In this document: piece by piece, positions 34,633 to 43,887 of the stretch
Position numbering within the stretch: position 1 is the stretch's first letter
Layout of the letters: every line of letters starts with the position of its first letter
Assembly (NCBI RefSeq): GCF_040549045.1
Contig: NZ_JBEWTB010000002.1
Coordinates: forward strand, 3,166,501 to 3,230,500
Reading direction: 5' to 3'
Source: Endozoicomonas sp. NE40
GTDB taxonomy: Bacteria; Pseudomonadota; Gammaproteobacteria; Pseudomonadales; Endozoicomonadaceae
Length of the DNA: 64,000 bases
Program-made: the position numbers and the translations under genes
Notes under the pieces: model-generated
Databases searched by the model: none
Seen by the model: only the letters and a program-made list of their open reading frames with translations
Told to the model about the DNA's origin: nothing

Positions 34633-35994
34633 ATGACAGGACAATCTGTTTTATGGATTAAGTCGCCTCTTTCGAGTTATACGGCAAATAACGAAGATGC
34701 CGCCAATGGCATCCTGATTCAGGGTGACACCATTCTGGAACTGGTGCCTGAGGGACATAGCCCCAGACACCAGTACGACCGAACTTTTGATGCCAGCCAG
34801 CATGTATTGATGCCGGGGCTGGTCAATACCCACCATCATTTTTATCAAACCCTGACCCGTGCCTGCCCGCCTGCTTTAAATAAAAAACTCTTCCCCTGGC
34901 TGCAAACGCTTTATCCGATATGGTCTCAGCTAACACCCGAACAGCACGCCCTGGCCACGGAGCTTGCCATGGTGGAATTACTGCTGAGTGGTTGTACAAC
35001 AGTAAGCGACCATCACTATCTGTTTCCGGAAACGTTAACCGAAGGCATCGATCAGCAGGTTGAAGTCGCCCGGCGTCTGGGGATGCGGGCAACCTTTACC
35101 CGTGGCTCCATGAGTCTTGGACAGGATCAGGGCGGCCTGCCACCAGAGTCGGTGGTACAGAGTGAAGACACAATTATGAACGACAGCGTTCGATTGATTC
35201 AGGCATACCATAAGAAAGATGATCTGATTGAAATCGCCCTGGCTCCCTGCTCTCCGTTTTCTGTTACACAGGACCTGATGAAAAGTACGGCTATTCTCGC
35301 AGAAGAATACGACGTTAATATTCATACGCATCTGGCGGAAACAGAAGATGAAAATAATTTTTGCCTGAAAATGTTCGGCGAGCGACCTCTTGATTATCTG
35401 GAAACGGTGGGTTGGCTCCATAACAAAACCTGGCTGGCTCACGGCATTCATTTTAACGATGACGAAATTCAACGTCTGGGTCAGGCCAGAGTGGGTATTT
35501 GTCACTGTCCGTCTTCTAACATGGTACTGGCTTCAGGTATTGCCCGGGTCAAAGAACTGAAAGCGGCGGGTGTCCGGGTGGGGCTTGGCGTGGACGGTTC
35601 GGCGTCCAATGACCATAGCAACCTGATTCAGGAAGTTCGTCAGGCTCTTTGTATTCAGCGTTTGCGCTATGAGGCGGATGAGTTTACCCACCTTGATGCA
35701 CTGAATCTTGCTACAAAAGGCTCGGCTGAAGTGTTGAACCGTCCTGATATAGGTCAGCTGTCTGTTGGCATGAAAGCGGATCTTGCCCTGTATAAACTGG
35801 ATGAGCCCCGATTCAGTGGCAGTCATGACCCTCTGGCAGCCCTGGTGTTATGTGGCGCTCATAAAGCCGATGCCGTAATGGTCAATGGTCAGTGGAAGGT
35901 GAAACAAGGTATCTGGCTGGAAGGTGATATTACTGAACTGATGCAGAAGCATACGGCGGCAGCGAAGGCCCTGTTTGAATCGGCAGGCTATTAG
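34633..35994 (+). CDS. 8-oxoguanine deaminase (amidohydrolase family)
   Basis: The 453-residue amidohydrolase-superfamily protein has metal ligands in NTHHHFYQTLTRA, HTHLAET, the HCPSSN segment and the catalytic Asp in GVDGSASND. The motif NTHHHFYQTLTRACP followed by LFPWLQTLYPIW is characteristic of 8-oxoguanine deaminases rather than guanine or atrazine-type enzymes. It converts 8-oxoguanine to uric acid and ammonia in the cytoplasm. The next gene is a xanthine/urate-type permease and the previous cluster handles selenium, so a purine catabolic role with a selenium-dependent hydroxylase fits; the hydroxylase itself is not in the window. Confidence 0.9.
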   Translation: MTGQSVLWIKSPLSSYTANNEDAANGILIQGDTILELVPEGHSPRHQYDRTFDASQHVLMPGLVNTHHHFYQTLTRACPPALNKKLFPWLQTLYPIWSQLTPEQHALATELAMVELLLSGCTTVSDHHYLFPETLTEGIDQQVEVARRLGMRATFTRGSMSLGQDQGGLPPESVVQSEDTIMNDSVRLIQAYHKKDDLIEIALAPCSPFSVTQDLMKSTAILAEEYDVNIHTHLAETEDENNFCLKMFGERPLDYLETVGWLHNKTWLAHGIHFNDDEIQRLGQARVGICHCPSSNMVLASGIARVKELKAAGVRVGLGVDGSASNDHSNLIQEVRQALCIQRLRYEADEFTHLDALNLATKGSAEVLNRPDIGQLSVGMKADLALYKLDEPRFSGSHDPLAALVLCGAHKADAVMVNGQWKVKQGIWLEGDITELMQKHTAAAKALFESAGY

Positions 35995-36198
35995 GCTGGT
36001 TAATTTCAGGTTGTTCCGCACTGCCGGACAACCTGAGTCAAAGGCTGGAAGATTCGATTCCATATAGTGGGACAATCAGTGGTTCAGGGATTAAACGCCA
36101 ATGGTAGTTTAGTGATCAGGGAGTAACGAACAGTCATAGAAAGAAACTAACTCAAGCTTGTCAGTATCTCGAAAAATAATAATAAGCGGAGCAACAAC

Positions 36199-37604
36199 GT
36201 GAGTAAGACTATCCAGCCAGGCAATGATAAAAATGACCTGATCTACCGCCTTAATGATAAGCCAGCCCCCCACAAAGCACTGTTTGCTGCCTTTCAGCAT
36301 ATTCTGGCAAGCTTTGTCGGCATTATCACACCTGCCTTGATTATCGGTGGCGTATTAGGGCTGGGTGAACACATTCCTTATCTGGTCAGCATGTCGTTGA
36401 TGGTGTCCGGCGTGGGTACTTTTATACAGGCAAGAAGAGTTGGGCCAATTGGTTCCGGCCTCTTATGCGTACAAGGGACCAGTTTTGGTTTTTTGAGTTC
36501 GATCATCGCGGCCGGGTTTATCGTTAAAGGGCGTGGCGGTAGCCCGGAAGATATACTTGCCATGATTTTCGGTGTGTGCTTTTTTGCCGCATTTATTGAA
36601 ATTGTCCTGAGTCGCTTTATGCATAAACTCAAGCGCATTATTACTCCTGTGGTGACGGGTATTGTGATCACCACGATTGGCTTATCACTGATCAAAGTGG
36701 GAATGACCGATATAGCCGGTGGCTTTGGGGCAGAAGACAAGGGGGCTCTGCATTATCTTACCGTGGGTGGCATCACTTTAGGCACCATCATCTTCTTAAA
36801 CCGCTTCAGTAACCAGGTGCTGCGTCTTTCTGCCATTATGATCGGCATGACGGTCGGTTATATCTGTGCCGCTTTCATGGGCATGGTTAACTATAACATT
36901 GCTGATGTAGCTTTAGTTACCGTTCCAACACCCTTTAAGTTTGGCTTTGATTTTGACATCGCTGCCTTTATTCCTGTGGCTATTATTTGACTGTTGTAAC
37001 GGCGATAGAAACAACCGGCGACCTCACCGCTAACTCAGTGGTATCAAATGAGCCGGTTAAAGGGCCGGTTTATATAAATCGAATTAAGGGCGGTGTTCTG
37101 GGAGATGGTACGAACTCCGCAATTGCCGCTATCCTGGGCAGTTTCCCTATGTCGACCTTCAGCCAGAACAATGGTGTGATTCAGTTGACCGGAGTAGCCA
37201 GTCGTTATGTTGCCTACTTTATCGCCGGTCTGTTAGTTCTGCTGGGTCTGTTCCCTGTGATTGGCGCTTTCCTGCAAACCATGCCTAAACCTGTATTGGG
37301 CGGTGCAACGCTGGTGATGTTTGGTACGGTTGCAGCCGCTGGTATTCGTATTCTTGCCTCAGCAGAGCTGGGCAGACGGGATCTGCTTATCATGGCTGTG
37401 TCGTTTGGTTTAGGGCTTGGGGTCACGGCAGTACCTGAAGTCGCCAGCCAGCTTCCTCCCTTATTGAAAAGTCTGTTCAGCTCTTCTATTACCGTCGCGG
37501 GTCTTTCTGCCATCTTTATGAGCCTGTTTTTACCTATGGGTGAGCAGGCATCGGTAGAGAAGGAGGCGCAAAATGAAGCTGAGCCAGCGTCAGGCACCGT
37601 ATAG
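36199..37604 (+). pseudogene. NCS2/NAT xanthine-urate permease, frameshifted
   Basis: The first frame (GTG 36199, with a GGAG site, to the TGA at 36988-36990) encodes transmembrane segments and GLLCVQGTSFGF, typical of xanthine/uric acid NAT permeases. The rest continues in the next frame from about 36989: TVVTAIETTGDLTANS, then the NAT signature QNNGVIQLTG, which is a perfect match to Q-N-x-G-x4-T-[RKG]. One missing base near 36988 explains the break, and the joined product would be of normal length (about 468 aa). It would be a proton-coupled xanthine or urate importer linked to the deaminase upstream. The single lesion could be a sequencing error. Confidence 0.85.
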
Positions 37605-38558
37605 TTAAATGCTTTTTTCCACCTTCAAGCCGCCCTTAACCTGAGGCGGTTTTTTTTCATCCGCTTCTCCCTGAAACTGGCTCGACAGCGGCAGAGCCAC
37701 CTCAATAAAAGCATTGGTCATTGGGGTGTGCCTCTGGGCATTGTGGCAAATGACATAGGAGCAGGAGAATTCGTCCAGGTCCGCAATGGAGATTGCCTTG
37801 ATATCGGGATGTGACAGATATTCTGTGGCACCGACATAGCTTAACCCCAGCCCGGACGCTGTCGCCTGTCTGACGGCTTCACGACTGCTGACTTCCATAA
37901 TGATCCTTGGTTTTATATTCCGTCCTGCAATATTTTGCTCTGCTATGGCCTGTTCGAAAATCTGGCGGGTGGTAGAGCCTTTTTCCCGCTGGATCATCGG
38001 CTGATTATGCAGCATGGACAGAGTCACCTGACGGTGTTGGACAATGGGATCATCTTTAGGTGCCATAAGAATGATGCGCTGTCTGCTGAACTCAAAGCTG
38101 AACAGTCGTTCATCGGGTTTGCTGTAGGCAATCATACCGGCGTCCAGCTGGCCGTTTAATACTTTCTGTGTGATCAGCTCTGAACCGCCGGTTTCTACTT
38201 CCAGCTTTATACCGGGGTAACGGGCGTGGAATTCTTTCAGTATTGGCATGAAAAACGGGGGGCTGACCGCTCCGATTTTCAATGTACCCGTTAACAGTCT
38301 GCCATCAGAACGCAGTATCTGTTTTGCTTTCTTTTCCAGGGCAAAAATCATCTGGGTTTGCTGGTAAAGAGCAGCCCCTGTTTCTGTCAGCTGATTGTTA
38401 CCCCTTTGTCGTCGCAGAAGCTGAACGTTGTAATAACTTTCCAGCTCCCGAATCTGTGCCGTAATGGTGGGCTGGCTGATATGCAGTTGTTCCGCAGCTT
38501 TGGAAAAACTGCCGGTACGGGCCACTGCATGAAAGGAACGAAGCTGGCTGAATTTCAT
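37605..38558 (-). CDS. LysR-family regulator, probably of phosphonate genes
   Basis: The 317-residue protein has an N-terminal winged helix-turn-helix (MKFSQLRSFHAVARTGSFSK, LHISQPTITAQIRELE) and a periplasmic-binding-like effector domain (GTLKIGAVSPPFFMPILKEF). It resembles the LysR group associated with aminoethylphosphonate utilisation. It is divergent from the phosphonate-associated Fe-alcohol dehydrogenase and PhnDCE, with a T-N11-A motif in the intergenic region, so it likely controls them. The 3' end abuts the permease gene tail to tail. Confidence 0.9.
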   Translation of the reverse strand: MKFSQLRSFHAVARTGSFSKAAEQLHISQPTITAQIRELESYYNVQLLRRQRGNNQLTETGAALYQQTQMIFALEKKAKQILRSDGRLLTGTLKIGAVSPPFFMPILKEFHARYPGIKLEVETGGSELITQKVLNGQLDAGMIAYSKPDERLFSFEFSRQRIILMAPKDDPIVQHRQVTLSMLHNQPMIQREKGSTTRQIFEQAIAEQNIAGRNIKPRIIMEVSSREAVRQATASGLGLSYVGATEYLSHPDIKAISIADLDEFSCSYVICHNAQRHTPMTNAFIEVALPLSSQFQGEADEKKPPQVKGGLKVEKSI

Positions 38559-38607
38559 GGTTTGGGTGTTCGTTCTGTTTGTATGTCGTTTTATTGTTTA
38601 GAGCAAT

Positions 38608-38622
38608 ATAGCTTTTTTCTAT
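38608..38622. promoter_or_regulatory. LysR-type operator candidate (ATAG-N7-CTAT)
   Basis: The dyad ATAG-CTTTTTT-CTAT contains the T-N11-A core typical of LysR binding sites and lies in the divergent region between the regulator and the Fe-alcohol dehydrogenase. Confidence 0.55.
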
Positions 38623-38714
38623 GAACAAAATATGAAATTAGTATTTTCAAGTCACCCAACAGTCACAAAGCCCTCTTAAACTGATGAACATCAACTGATT
38701 GGGATGCACTCAAC

Positions 38715-39806
38715 ATGTGGCGTTTTCATAATCCGGTCGATGTGCAGTTTGGCCCTGGCTGTCTGGAAACATTACCAGAGCGGTTAAATGGCAGACGATA
38801 CGCACTGGTGACCTATAACGAACCATTTTTTACAGAACTGACGGAAACCATTACCACTCTGGCGGGAGCGCCGCAGGTGGTAATCAATAACGTTGAGCCT
38901 AATCCGGATATTGCTAACCTCGAACCCCTTTGTCAGCAACTGTGTAGCAGCGGACAGCCTGAAGTCATCGTTGCCCTGGGCGGTGGCTCGGTGATGGATA
39001 CTGCCAAGTTTCTTTCGGCAGCAGGCAGTGATTTCGAACAGACAAAGTCTTATCTCACAGAAGGTGGCCACAAAGGGCAGCTGTTGTGTACACCAATCAT
39101 CGCGATTCCCACTACCGCCGGAACCGGCAGTGAAGTGACCTGCTGGGCGACCATCTGGGATAAACAGGCACAGAAGAAATATTCACTGGCAGATGCCGGA
39201 CTCTACCCCGAATCTGCGCTGTGTGACCCTGATTTAACGTTGCAACTGCCCGTGGTCCTCACGCTCACTACCGGCCTGGATGCACTGTCCCATGCCCTGG
39301 AAAGTATCTGGAACAAAAACCGTAACGGGGTGTCTTCAGCCCTGGCTGTCGAGGCGGTAAAAACCATTCTGGACACTCTGCCCCATCTTGTCCGGCAGCC
39401 GGACCACGCACTCTTTCGGACGGATATGATGAAGGCGGCGTTGAAAGCCGGGTTGGCGTTTTCCAATACCAAAACATCCATTGCCCACAATATTTCTTAC
39501 GCCGTCACTCTCCAGTCTGGTACGCCTCATGGCATCGCCTGCTCCTTTACTCTGCCGCAGGTGCTGCGCTCTGTGATCGGGCTGGACCGGGGGGTGGATT
39601 CAGATCTGAAAGCCATTTTCGGGCATGACCTGGACAAAGCATGGGATCAGTTTGATGGCTGGTTCCGTGAACTGGGCGTTAATACTGACCCTGAGGCGTA
39701 TGGTTATAACCAGGAGAACTGGAGGCAACTGTTGCTTGATGCCCTGCAGGGAGAACGAGGTAAAAACTTTATTGGTCAGCAGGAAGCGTTGCTGGCGTGC
39801 TACTAA
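38715..39806 (+). CDS. phosphonate-associated iron-containing alcohol dehydrogenase
   Basis: The 363-residue group III iron-dependent alcohol dehydrogenase has the NAD-binding GGGSVMDTAK and IPTTAGTGSEVT motifs and the metal ligand region DALSHALES...HNISYAVTLQSGTPHG. Sequence and context match the phosphonate metabolism-associated family that sits next to PhnC-type transporters. It probably reduces phosphonoacetaldehyde or a related phosphonate aldehyde. It is followed by phnD after 29 bp, indicating an operon. The characteristic C-P lyase or phosphonatase enzymes are not in the window, so the pathway continues elsewhere or the operon serves only uptake and reduction. Confidence 0.88.
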   Translation: MWRFHNPVDVQFGPGCLETLPERLNGRRYALVTYNEPFFTELTETITTLAGAPQVVINNVEPNPDIANLEPLCQQLCSSGQPEVIVALGGGSVMDTAKFLSAAGSDFEQTKSYLTEGGHKGQLLCTPIIAIPTTAGTGSEVTCWATIWDKQAQKKYSLADAGLYPESALCDPDLTLQLPVVLTLTTGLDALSHALESIWNKNRNGVSSALAVEAVKTILDTLPHLVRQPDHALFRTDMMKAALKAGLAFSNTKTSIAHNISYAVTLQSGTPHGIACSFTLPQVLRSVIGLDRGVDSDLKAIFGHDLDKAWDQFDGWFRELGVNTDPEAYGYNQENWRQLLLDALQGERGKNFIGQQEALLACY

Positions 39807-39835
39807 AACTAAAAAACTAAATGGAGAGTTAAACA

Positions 39836-40678
39836 ATGATAATAAAAAGGATTGCCCGTCAATGCCTGCTGGCCGCTGCACTGGTTGTGTCGTGTACCAG
39901 CGTTCTGGCCATGGACAGTTTGAAAATCGCCCTGATTCCTTCCGAGGATTCCAGAGCGATGCTGCGTCAGACGGAAGCCTTGATGGATCAGCTGTCTAAA
40001 AAGCTGGATACCAAAGTGACAGGTTTTGTTGCTACCGATTACAACGGTGTGATTGAGGCACTGCGTGCCGGGCATGTTGATATTGCCTATCTTGGGCCTT
40101 TTTCTTATGTAAAAGCGACTGAAGTGGCGGATGTTGAAGCGTTTGCGGTAGCCGAAACGAAAAAGGCTGGTTCAGTCGCTTATCACAGCCAGATTATTGC
40201 CCGTGCTGAAGCTGATGATATTAATGAACTGAAAGACCTGAAAGGCAAAAACGTTGCTTTTGTCGATCCTACCTCAACCTCTGGTTATGTATTTCCCATG
40301 GTGGGACTGAAAGCGGAAAGTATTAATCCGACCGAAGACTTCCGGAACGTTGTCTACACAGGGGCTCACGACGCCAATATTCTGGCTGTAAAGCATGGGC
40401 GGGTTGACGCAGCGACCGTGGCTGACCGGATTGTTAATGCAGCTGTCGAAAAAGGACTGATTGGACGTGACGAGTACAAGGTGATCTGGCGTTCCAGCCC
40501 GATTCCCGAGTCACCCATGGTATGGCGCAACAACCTGCCGGAAGAGAGCAAAAAACGTATTCGTGAAGCCTTCCTGAGCATGGAGTCTGTACAGTTTGGC
40601 GACCAGGGCATTGTTAACCGTTATATGCCCACTAACGATGATGCGTACGACATTGTTCGTAAAGCGGCGAAGATGTAA
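39836..40678 (+). CDS. phnD: phosphonate ABC transporter, substrate-binding protein
   Basis: The 280-residue protein has a signal peptide (about 1-25, ending VLA) and the PhnD-type periplasmic-binding domain (DSLKIALIPSEDSRAMLRQTEALMDQLSKKL, GHVDIAYLGPFSYVKA, FVDPTSTSGYVFPM). GGAGAG precedes the ATG. It captures phosphonates such as 2-aminoethylphosphonate in the periplasm and hands them to PhnE/PhnC. The gene order PhnD-PhnC-PhnE is complete and closely spaced. Confidence 0.94.
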   Translation: MIIKRIARQCLLAAALVVSCTSVLAMDSLKIALIPSEDSRAMLRQTEALMDQLSKKLDTKVTGFVATDYNGVIEALRAGHVDIAYLGPFSYVKATEVADVEAFAVAETKKAGSVAYHSQIIARAEADDINELKDLKGKNVAFVDPTSTSGYVFPMVGLKAESINPTEDFRNVVYTGAHDANILAVKHGRVDAATVADRIVNAAVEKGLIGRDEYKVIWRSSPIPESPMVWRNNLPEESKKRIREAFLSMESVQFGDQGIVNRYMPTNDDAYDIVRKAAKM

Positions 40679-40707
40679 AACAGCCATAACAACCGGGGGG
40701 ACGGACT

Positions 40708-41544
40708 GTGATTGAAATAAAGAATCTTCATAAAAGCTACGGCGACAATACGGTTCTTAGCGGCGTTGACTTTGAATTGACTGCGGGTGAATTCGTGGTG
40801 GTTCTGGGGCCATCAGGAGCAGGAAAATCGACCCTGTTGCGCTGCATCAATCGTCTGACAGACCCGGACTGTGGTGAGATTGTGGTGAACAGGAAAGATG
40901 TTGCCAATGTTCAGGGGGGAGATCTGCAGCAGTTACGCCGTAACGTTGGCATGATCTTTCAGCACCATAATCTGACCAAACGGCTCTCGGTGTTGAAAAA
41001 TGTCTTAATGGGGCGAATGGCCGAGCTGCCGTTCTGGAGCTGTGCTCTGCAACTGTTTCCCAAAAAAGATGTCGAACTGGCGAAACGTTGTCTGGCCCAG
41101 GTGGGTCTGGATGCCAAGGTGTACGAACGGGCTGACAGTCTGAGTGGTGGTCAGCAGCAGCGGGTGGGTATTGCCAGAGCCCTTGCCCAGCAGCCGCAGC
41201 TGATTCTTGCCGATGAACCCGTGGCCAGTCTGGACCCTCAGTCGTCCCGGAAAGTCCTGAGCTATATCCGTAAAAGCTGTAAAGAGCAGGGTATTGCGGT
41301 GCTCTGCAATCTGCACCAGATTGATTATGCCATGGAATTTGGTGAGCGGATTATCGGTTTGTCCGGTGGCAAGGTGGTGTTCAATGACCATCCGGAGCAT
41401 CTGACGCCTGAAATGGTCGAGAAGATTTACCCCGGCCTTGAAGATGCCAGCGTCAACAAGCTGGTGTCGCGCATGGCCGCTGAGCGTCGTGAACTGCGAC
41501 AGTCTGAATCCCGGTTACAACGGCCTGTATGGAAGGTGGCCTGA
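40708..41544 (+). CDS. phnC: phosphonate ABC transporter, ATP-binding protein
   Basis: The 278-residue ABC ATPase has Walker A GPSGAGKST (about 34-42), the Q-loop region MIFQHHNL, the ABC signature LSGGQQQRVGIARAL and Walker B LILADEPVASLD, plus a switch His in CNLHQ. It energises uptake through PhnE. The TGA at 41542-41544 lies one base before the phnE ATG, so translation is coupled. Confidence 0.96.
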   Translation: MIEIKNLHKSYGDNTVLSGVDFELTAGEFVVVLGPSGAGKSTLLRCINRLTDPDCGEIVVNRKDVANVQGGDLQQLRRNVGMIFQHHNLTKRLSVLKNVLMGRMAELPFWSCALQLFPKKDVELAKRCLAQVGLDAKVYERADSLSGGQQQRVGIARALAQQPQLILADEPVASLDPQSSRKVLSYIRKSCKEQGIAVLCNLHQIDYAMEFGERIIGLSGGKVVFNDHPEHLTPEMVEKIYPGLEDASVNKLVSRMAAERRELRQSESRLQRPVWKVA

Positions 41545-41545
41545 T

Positions 41546-42343
41546 ATGCGAACATCACTGCAATTTGTTGCAAATCCCCCCAGGGGCGGCTGGTGGGTTC
41601 TTTTACCTGCGATACTGGCGGTTTACCTGATTCTTGCATGGGCGGCAGAAGGCGCCCGGCTGGATTTGTCTGAACTGATTTCCGGCCTGCCCTGGATTCA
41701 GGATTTTATTGTACGCATGTTGCCGCCCAATCTTGGCTACATTACTGAACGACTGGTGCAGCCTGCCATCCAGACCCTGCAGATTGCTTTGTGGGGAACG
41801 GTTCTGTCGGTCATTCTTGCGGTGCCTGTGTGCTTTTTCGCGGCGAAAAATCTGACTCCACACCCTGTTGTTTATCATGCCCTTCGGCAGATTCTTAATG
41901 TATTAAGGGGCATTAATGAACTGATTCTGGCATTGATCTTTGTTGCGGCTGTTGGTCTGGGACCTTTTGCCGGTGTGCTGGCCCTGGCTCTGCACGGTGC
42001 TGGTATGATGGGCAAGTTCTTTGCGGAAGCCATTGAAGAGATTGATCAGGGGCCTCTGGAAGCCATGCGGGCATCCGGTTGCTCCAATGCCCAGACCATA
42101 CTGTTTGCGGTTTTGCCACAGGTAATGCCAGCCTGGATTGGCGTGGTTCTGTATCGTCTGGAATGTAATATCCGTATCTCGGCGGTGCTGGGTATGATTG
42201 GTGCGGGTGGCATAGGCTTTGAACTGATCACATCCATGAAAATGTTTGAGTATGAGAACACCGCCGCCTGTATTCTGGTGATTCTGGCACTGGTCTTTGC
42301 TACGGATATTATTTCTGCACGGTTGCGGCAGATGATTCGTTAA
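41546..42343 (+). CDS. phnE: phosphonate ABC transporter, permease
   Basis: I start at ATG 41546, preceded by GGAAGG within the end of phnC; a longer frame from 41438 would only read phnC in another frame. The 265-residue protein has about six transmembrane segments and the ABC permease motif EAIEEIDQGPLEAMRASGCSNAQTI. It forms the membrane channel for the PhnDCE transporter. Confidence 0.95.
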   Translation: MRTSLQFVANPPRGGWWVLLPAILAVYLILAWAAEGARLDLSELISGLPWIQDFIVRMLPPNLGYITERLVQPAIQTLQIALWGTVLSVILAVPVCFFAAKNLTPHPVVYHALRQILNVLRGINELILALIFVAAVGLGPFAGVLALALHGAGMMGKFFAEAIEEIDQGPLEAMRASGCSNAQTILFAVLPQVMPAWIGVVLYRLECNIRISAVLGMIGAGGIGFELITSMKMFEYENTAACILVILALVFATDIISARLRQMIR

Positions 42344-42390
42344 GGCCGTTGGGGCATGGGGAGCTTTAAAGGTGGCGTCGATGGCTGTGT

Positions 42391-43887
42391 TCATTCCGAC
42401 AAAGCGTAAACTTTTCTCTCTGCACCCCACTCGTCAACGGATTTAAGGCAGATATCAAAGCCCCAGAGGTAATGCAGGTGTTTTATGATCTCCTGTGCGC
42501 TTCCCGGCTCCAGCGGACGCCCTTCGTGCATGGTATGAATAAGCGTCAGTGAACGGTCACCACGAATATCCACGTTATAAATCTGAATATTCGGTTCTGT
42601 GTTGCCCAGATTGTACTGGGCAGCAAGGGACTGCCTTAAAGTCCGGTAATCTGGTTCATCGTGGATGCTGGCGACTTCAAGGAATGAGTTGACTTCGTTG
42701 TCTTCGATGCAGAACAGGTGCATATCCCGCATAACCTTAGGTGACAGATATTGCAGAATAAAGCTTTCATCCTTAAAGTTATGCATGGCGAAGTGCAGAG
42801 TGTCGAGCCAGTCGGAACCTGCGAGGTCGGGAAACCACTGCCGGTCTTCGGGGGTCGGGTTTTCACAGATACGGCGGATATCCCGGTAGATATTAAAACC
42901 CAGGGTGTAGGGATTTATGCCGGTGTAACGTGAATCGTCAAAGTCGGGCTGAAACACGACACTGGTGTGAGAGTGCAGTATCTCAAGCATATACCCCTCA
43001 TTAATAAATCCCTGTTGGTATAGCTCGTGGGTCAGGGTGTAGTGCCAGAACGTTGCCCAGCCTTCATTCATCACCTGCGTTTGTCGCTGGGGATAGAAAT
43101 ACTGGGCGATTTTGCGCACGATACGGATGATTTCACGTTGCCAGTTTTCCAGCAGGGGGGCATTTTTCTCTATAAAGTACAGCAGGTTTTCTTCCGGCAC
43201 TTCAGGAAAACGCTGTTTGTCTTTGCTTTTAGGTTCCTCCTTAGCCGGGATCGTTCGCCACAGATCATTGAGGTTTCTCTGAATATACTCTTCGCGCTCT
43301 TTGGCCAGAGCCTCTTCTTCGGCAGCAGAAACGGGCTGAGGGCGTTTGTAACGATTCACCCCCTGGTTCATCAGGGCGTGGCAGGCGTCTAGCAACTCTT
43401 CAATTTTGTCGATACCGTATTTCTCTTCGCACCGGGTAATGTAGTTCCGGGCAAACAGCAGGTAGTCGATAATGGCGTCGGCATCCGTCCATTGCTGAAA
43501 CAGATAGTTACCTTTGAAGAACGAATTATGTCCGTAGCAGGCATGGGCAATAACCAGTGCCTGCATCGCCATGGTGTTTTCTTCCATCAGGTAGGCAATA
43601 CAGGGATTGGAGTTAATGACAATTTCGTAAGCCAGCCCCATACGCCCGCGCCGGTAGTTTTGCAGGCTGCCCAGAAAATGCTTGCCAAAACTCCAGTGGT
43701 TATACATAAGGGGCATGCCGACTGACGCATAAGCGTCAATCATCTGCTCGGAATTGATGATCTCAATCTGGGTCGGGTAAGTATCCAGCCTGAACTGTTT
43801 TGCCAGACAGCCTATGGTTTCGTCGTATCTTTTCAGCAGTTCAAAGGTCCATTCAGAACCGGTTGATAAAGGTTTCTGGTCAGACAT
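42391..43887 (-). CDS. ycgB: SpoVR-family protein (YcgB)
   Basis: The 498-residue cytoplasmic protein is of full family length. It has typical SpoVR segments: YDETIGCLAKQFRLDTYPTQIEIINSEQMIDAYASVGMP, MNEGWATFWHYTLTHELY and NPYTLGFNIYRDIRRI. Its start directly abuts the stop of yeaH, completing the PrkA-YeaH-YcgB order found in enterobacteria and many gammaproteobacteria, where expression is RpoS-dependent. The biochemical function is unknown; it is linked to stationary-phase and nitrogen stress. Confidence 0.95.
   Translation of the reverse strand: MSDQKPLSTGSEWTFELLKRYDETIGCLAKQFRLDTYPTQIEIINSEQMIDAYASVGMPLMYNHWSFGKHFLGSLQNYRRGRMGLAYEIVINSNPCIAYLMEENTMAMQALVIAHACYGHNSFFKGNYLFQQWTDADAIIDYLLFARNYITRCEEKYGIDKIEELLDACHALMNQGVNRYKRPQPVSAAEEEALAKEREEYIQRNLNDLWRTIPAKEEPKSKDKQRFPEVPEENLLYFIEKNAPLLENWQREIIRIVRKIAQYFYPQRQTQVMNEGWATFWHYTLTHELYQQGFINEGYMLEILHSHTSVVFQPDFDDSRYTGINPYTLGFNIYRDIRRICENPTPEDRQWFPDLAGSDWLDTLHFAMHNFKDESFILQYLSPKVMRDMHLFCIEDNEVNSFLEVASIHDEPDYRTLRQSLAAQYNLGNTEPNIQIYNVDIRGDRSLTLIHTMHEGRPLEPGSAQEIIKHLHYLWGFDICLKSVDEWGAERKVYALSE

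Noticed and set aside
41438..41545. Upstream extension of phnE
   Set aside because: It overlaps phnC in another frame; the ATG at 41546 has a clear ribosome binding site.
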